64,000 bases of DNA. Source: an uncultured Methylophilaceae bacterium (lineage in GTDB: Bacteria; Pseudomonadota; Gammaproteobacteria; Burkholderiales; Methylophilaceae). The position numbers were made by a program, and so were the translations under genes. Location: NCBI GenBank assembly GCA_903863255.1, contig CAIPBJ010000002.1, positions 1 to 64,000 on the forward strand, written 5' to 3'. This document shows positions 61,290 to 64,000 of this stretch, piece after piece. Position 1 is the stretch's first letter. The number at the start of each line of letters is the position of its first letter. A model generated the notes under the pieces. That model saw only the letters and a list, made by a program, of their open reading frames with translations. It was not told where the DNA came from and did not search any database.

Positions 61290-62725
61290 AGATTTATCAT
61301 CTCATTTTGATGCACATAAGGCAATCTTACTCGAAAACGGGCTCCGAGCTCCGCTGGAATCAGAACAATGTCTCCACCGTGAGCATCCACATATTCTTTG
61401 GCTATTGAAAGCCCAAGTCCACTGCCACTGACCAAGCTCTCGTATACACCATTGCCCTTGTAAAATGGGTCAAACAAACGGGCCTTATCAGACATCATTA
61501 CTCCAGGTCCATTATCGTGAACTTCTATTACGGCTCTTTCGCTCATCGGATAAATCAGCAACCTTATAATACCTTTTTGTGAAGTGTATTTAACGGCATT
61601 GGATACTAGGTTATCAAGCACTGTATATATCTTATCTTTATCGCATTCAATTTCAATATTATGAAAATCTGTTTGAATCTGTATATTTTTATTATCAATG
61701 GATAGGGCATAGCTGTTTACAACGCTTTGTAATAGGTCTGTAAGCGACACATTTGAATAGATTAGCTCGGGTTGTTTAAATTGGACGGCTGTAAAATGGA
61801 GGAGATTCTCGATCATTTTTTGAAGCCGAATACTGCTTTCACGTAATATGAGGGTAATTTCGCGTTGTTGAGCGGATAGCGATCCAGCGACCTCATCGCT
61901 AAGAAGTTCGCTTGCTTCCCGAATCGTGGTCAAAGGTGTTTTTAATTCATGAGAAACATGTCTCAGGAATCGTTGTTTCTCATGTTCTACCGCCTGAAGT
62001 TGAGACCTTAACCAATCGAGTCGTTCACCTAGGATTCTTAAATCACTTGGCCCATCGATGTTTATAGGGTCTTCATAGTGCCCCTCTCCCAGATGCTTGA
62101 TCGCGGCATCCATTCTTCGAATAGGTTGGGCAACTAGATATGTGATTACTCCTGCGACCAGTAGCCCTACTGGCAGCAGAGTCAGAGTCTGCCAGAATAA
62201 CATGTGTTGGGTTCTTTCGGCAGTTTGAGCCAGCGATGCGGACTCGCGGTCAATGAGCAAATTATTTTCGCTAAGAATTTTCTGCGATTCTTTGGACATT
62301 TTAATAAATCGATTAATTATTGTGTCTGGGAGAATACTTTCAATACTCAGTGATTTGATGTCATGGTAGATGGAGATTTCATCGTTATTGATACTTTCAA
62401 GCGAACTTCTTTGATCGTTGCTTAATGGTAAATTACCAAGGTCCTGAATCGCCCGACTGAATTTATTATGAGCAATTTCATAACTATCCAGAAAAACCGA
62501 GTCGTGTAATACGAAGTATTGCCTGGCACTTCTTTCCATTACATTTAATTGTTCAACTAAAACACGACTTGATCTGGTTGCCTGAACTGCTTGTGCCACT
62601 GTATTTCGGCTTTGCTCTGCTAACTTGTCAACGTATAAAGCAGCATTTCCAAAAGCAAATAGAAGTGGAAGCATTGCCAAAGCAAAGCCAATCAGAAGCA
62701 GTTTAAGAAATGATTTAGGATACAT
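61286..62725 (-). CDS. glrK: Sensor histidine kinase GlrK (QseE)
   Basis: The 479-residue kinase has a first membrane helix at about residues 8-28, a helical periplasmic sensor region, a second helix at about 178-199 (LTLLPVGLLVAGVITYLVA), a HAMP domain, the phosphorylated H259 in FLRHVSHELKTPLTTIREA, and an ATPase domain with the N box DNLVSNAVKYTSQKG near 365, DNGPGV near 405 and GSGLGLSIAKEYV near 430. It pairs with GlrR. The divergent folA starts 62 bases away. Confidence 0.93.
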   Translation of the reverse strand: MYPKSFLKLLLIGFALAMLPLLFAFGNAALYVDKLAEQSRNTVAQAVQATRSSRVLVEQLNVMERSARQYFVLHDSVFLDSYEIAHNKFSRAIQDLGNLPLSNDQRSSLESINNDEISIYHDIKSLSIESILPDTIINRFIKMSKESQKILSENNLLIDRESASLAQTAERTQHMLFWQTLTLLPVGLLVAGVITYLVAQPIRRMDAAIKHLGEGHYEDPINIDGPSDLRILGERLDWLRSQLQAVEHEKQRFLRHVSHELKTPLTTIREASELLSDEVAGSLSAQQREITLILRESSIRLQKMIENLLHFTAVQFKQPELIYSNVSLTDLLQSVVNSYALSIDNKNIQIQTDFHNIEIECDKDKIYTVLDNLVSNAVKYTSQKGIIRLLIYPMSERAVIEVHDNGPGVMMSDKARLFDPFYKGNGVYESLVSGSGLGLSIAKEYVDAHGGDIVLIPAELGARFRVRLPYVHQNEMINL

Positions 62726-62787
62726 TTAGTTAGTGAAGCTTCTCAGACTCAGTACATCGAATACTTCCATTTAAGTATAATAGGCTT

Positions 62788-63273
62788 ATGAATAATTTAT
62801 CTATCATTGTTGCACATGCCAAAAACAGAGTGATTGGTATCAATAATACCTTACCTTGGCATCTGCCTGAAGACCTAAAACACTTCAGAAATCTTACAAT
62901 GGGCCACCATATCATTATGGGCCGTAAGACATATCAATCTTTGAACCGTCTATTGCCAGGCCGATCAACAATCATAGTAACCCGAAACATTGAATTTAGT
63001 GTGGAAGGTGCTCAGACTGTCCATTCCATTGAACAGGCGCTCGATTCTTGCAAATTGGATAATGAACCATTTCTGATTGGTGGCGAGGAGTTGTATAAAA
63101 GTGCCTTCAAATATGCCAATAAGATTTATCTAACTGAAATTGAACAAGCTTTTGAAGGCGATGCCTTTTTCCCAGCCATTGATTTGAATGACTGGGAAAT
63201 AATTGAAGAAAAGAAGCATGTCTCTGAAAATGGCTTAAAATTTAAATATTTTATCTATCAGCGTAAATGTTGA
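62788..63273 (+). CDS. folA: Dihydrofolate reductase FolA
   Basis: FolA regenerates tetrahydrofolate after ThyA. The 161-residue protein shows LSIIVAHAKNRVIGINNTLP at its start, WHLPEDLKHFRNLTMGHHII near 23, MGRKTYQSLNRLLPGRSTII near 43 and FLIGGEELYKSAF near 92. The catalytic acidic residue lies in LPEDLKHF. It stands alone, divergent from glrK and convergent with the decarboxylase gene. Confidence 0.96.
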   Translation: MNNLSIIVAHAKNRVIGINNTLPWHLPEDLKHFRNLTMGHHIIMGRKTYQSLNRLLPGRSTIIVTRNIEFSVEGAQTVHSIEQALDSCKLDNEPFLIGGEELYKSAFKYANKIYLTEIEQAFEGDAFFPAIDLNDWEIIEEKKHVSENGLKFKYFIYQRKC

Positions 63274-63305
63274 ATCCTGTCAAACAGTCATGTGCGAGAA
63301 AAGGA

Positions 63306-64000
63306 TTAGTTTTCAACACAATCTACATAATAGACTGATTTTCCCTCAACAACACGTTTGACTAGACCATGAACGTCAGTTTCAAATCCAGGAAATAATT
63401 CGTTAAAATCACGCGCAAATTTTAGATAACGTACAATGATTTTGTTAAAGCGTTCTCCGGGAATCAATAAAGGGATCCCTGGAGGGTAGGGCGTTAACAG
63501 CACGGCAGTAATTCTATCCTCAAGATCATCAATCTGTACTCTGTCAATTTTGCGATGAGCCATCTTCGAGAAAGCTTCGGTTGGTTTCATAGCTGGTACC
63601 ATGTCAGAGAGGTACATTTCAGTAGTCAATCGAGCCACATCATTTGCCTTATAAACTTCATGAATTTGGGTACATAATTCTCGAAGTCCAATTCGCTCAT
63701 AGCGAGTGTTCTTCTGAACAAACTCCGGTAAAACTTTCCAGAGTGGTTGATTTTTATCGTAGTCATCTTTGAATTGTTGCAATGCCGCAACCATGGTATT
63801 CCATCGACCTTTAGTGATTCCAATTGTAAACATAATGAAAAATGAATACAGGCCAGTTTTTTCTACGATCACACCATGCTCAGCTAGATATTTAGTTACA
63901 ATTGCAGCCGGGATACCGAATTCATCTGAGAAAGCACCATCCACATCCAATCCGGGTGTAATTATCGTTGCCTTAATTGGATCTAGCATATTAAAGCCTT
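63306..64000 (-). CDS. Orn/Lys/Arg decarboxylase, C-terminal part (cut by window edge)
   Basis: The reading frame continues upstream of the ATG at 63989 to the edge, so this is the C-terminal third of a larger gene. It shows LDPIKATIITPGLDVDGAF, EFGIPAAIVTKYLAEHGVIV, LTPYPPGIPLLIPGERF and FPGFETDVHGLVKRVVEGK, all near matches to the C-terminal domain of CadA/LdcC/SpeC/AdiA-type PLP decarboxylases. Which amino acid it uses cannot be told without the active-site part. It makes a polyamine or diamine. Confidence 0.88.
   Translation of the reverse strand, partial: GFNMLDPIKATIITPGLDVDGAFSDEFGIPAAIVTKYLAEHGVIVEKTGLYSFFIMFTIGITKGRWNTMVAALQQFKDDYDKNQPLWKVLPEFVQKNTRYERIGLRELCTQIHEVYKANDVARLTTEMYLSDMVPAMKPTEAFSKMAHRKIDRVQIDDLEDRITAVLLTPYPPGIPLLIPGERFNKIIVRYLKFARDFNELFPGFETDVHGLVKRVVEGKSVYYVDCVEN

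Overview
The window looks like the chromosome of a flagellated, methylotrophic proteobacterium, most likely a betaproteobacterium close to Methylophilaceae (inference). Three things point there: an mxaRSACKL set (methanol dehydrogenase maturation genes) at 45.1-50.5 kb; FlhDC-type flagellar control with a flhDC-motAB-che order; and the Mth938-alaA-hom-thrC and pyrG-kdsA-eno-ftsB orders. The DNA is fairly AT-rich. I see no phage, insertion sequence, CRISPR array or rRNA. One tRNA gene, Lys(CTT), is present. The only gene cut by the window edge is an Orn/Lys/Arg decarboxylase at the right end.

Layout. 0.2-17.7 kb is a motility and chemotaxis block: flhD, flhC, a membrane methyltransferase, a strong terminator, motA, motB, a short CheZ-like protein, cheY, cheA, cheW, a soluble four-PAS receptor, a membrane receptor with a HAMP-like repeat array, cheR, cheD, cheB, then cheY and cheZ behind a probable sigma-28 promoter. 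A PilZ protein faces it at 17.7 kb. 18.4-25.3 kb is an accessory stretch: a small Cys/His-rich membrane protein, a TonB-dependent receptor, and several small or orphan proteins. One of these contains two copies of the same domain and another carries four ribbon-helix-helix-like units with a palindrome over its start codon. 25.4-31.6 kb holds tRNA-Lys, pgm, an LpxO-like hydroxylase, ygiD, a four-EF-hand secreted protein, a phosphomannomutase and iscX.

31.9-43.9 kb is mostly housekeeping on the plus strand: glyA, nrdR, ribD, tatD, mtnA with a FucA-like aldolase (a likely 5-deoxy/methylthio-sugar salvage pair), nnr, pyrG, kdsA, eno and ftsB. A compact cluster of three DnaA boxes sits before mtnA. 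ygfZ and mxaRSACKL follow on the minus strand, then fabA, fabB, alaA, hom, thrC and thyA on the plus strand. 58.0-62.7 kb is a two-component locus, glrK-qseG-glrR. Downstream of it lie two envelope genes preceded by a consensus sigma-54 promoter and two TGTC-N10-GACG sites that match the known GlrR operator pattern, so the regulator and a probable target operon can be read in one place. folA and the partial decarboxylase close the window.

The strongest leads are the GlrR/sigma-54 circuit, the four-unit RHH protein with its operator, the DnaA-box cluster, the mtnA-aldolase pair, the shared GD[IV]ELF tails of a CheZ-like protein and CheD, and the internally duplicated orphan protein at 21.3 kb. 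No operation was run: all family calls come from reading translated sequence and motifs.
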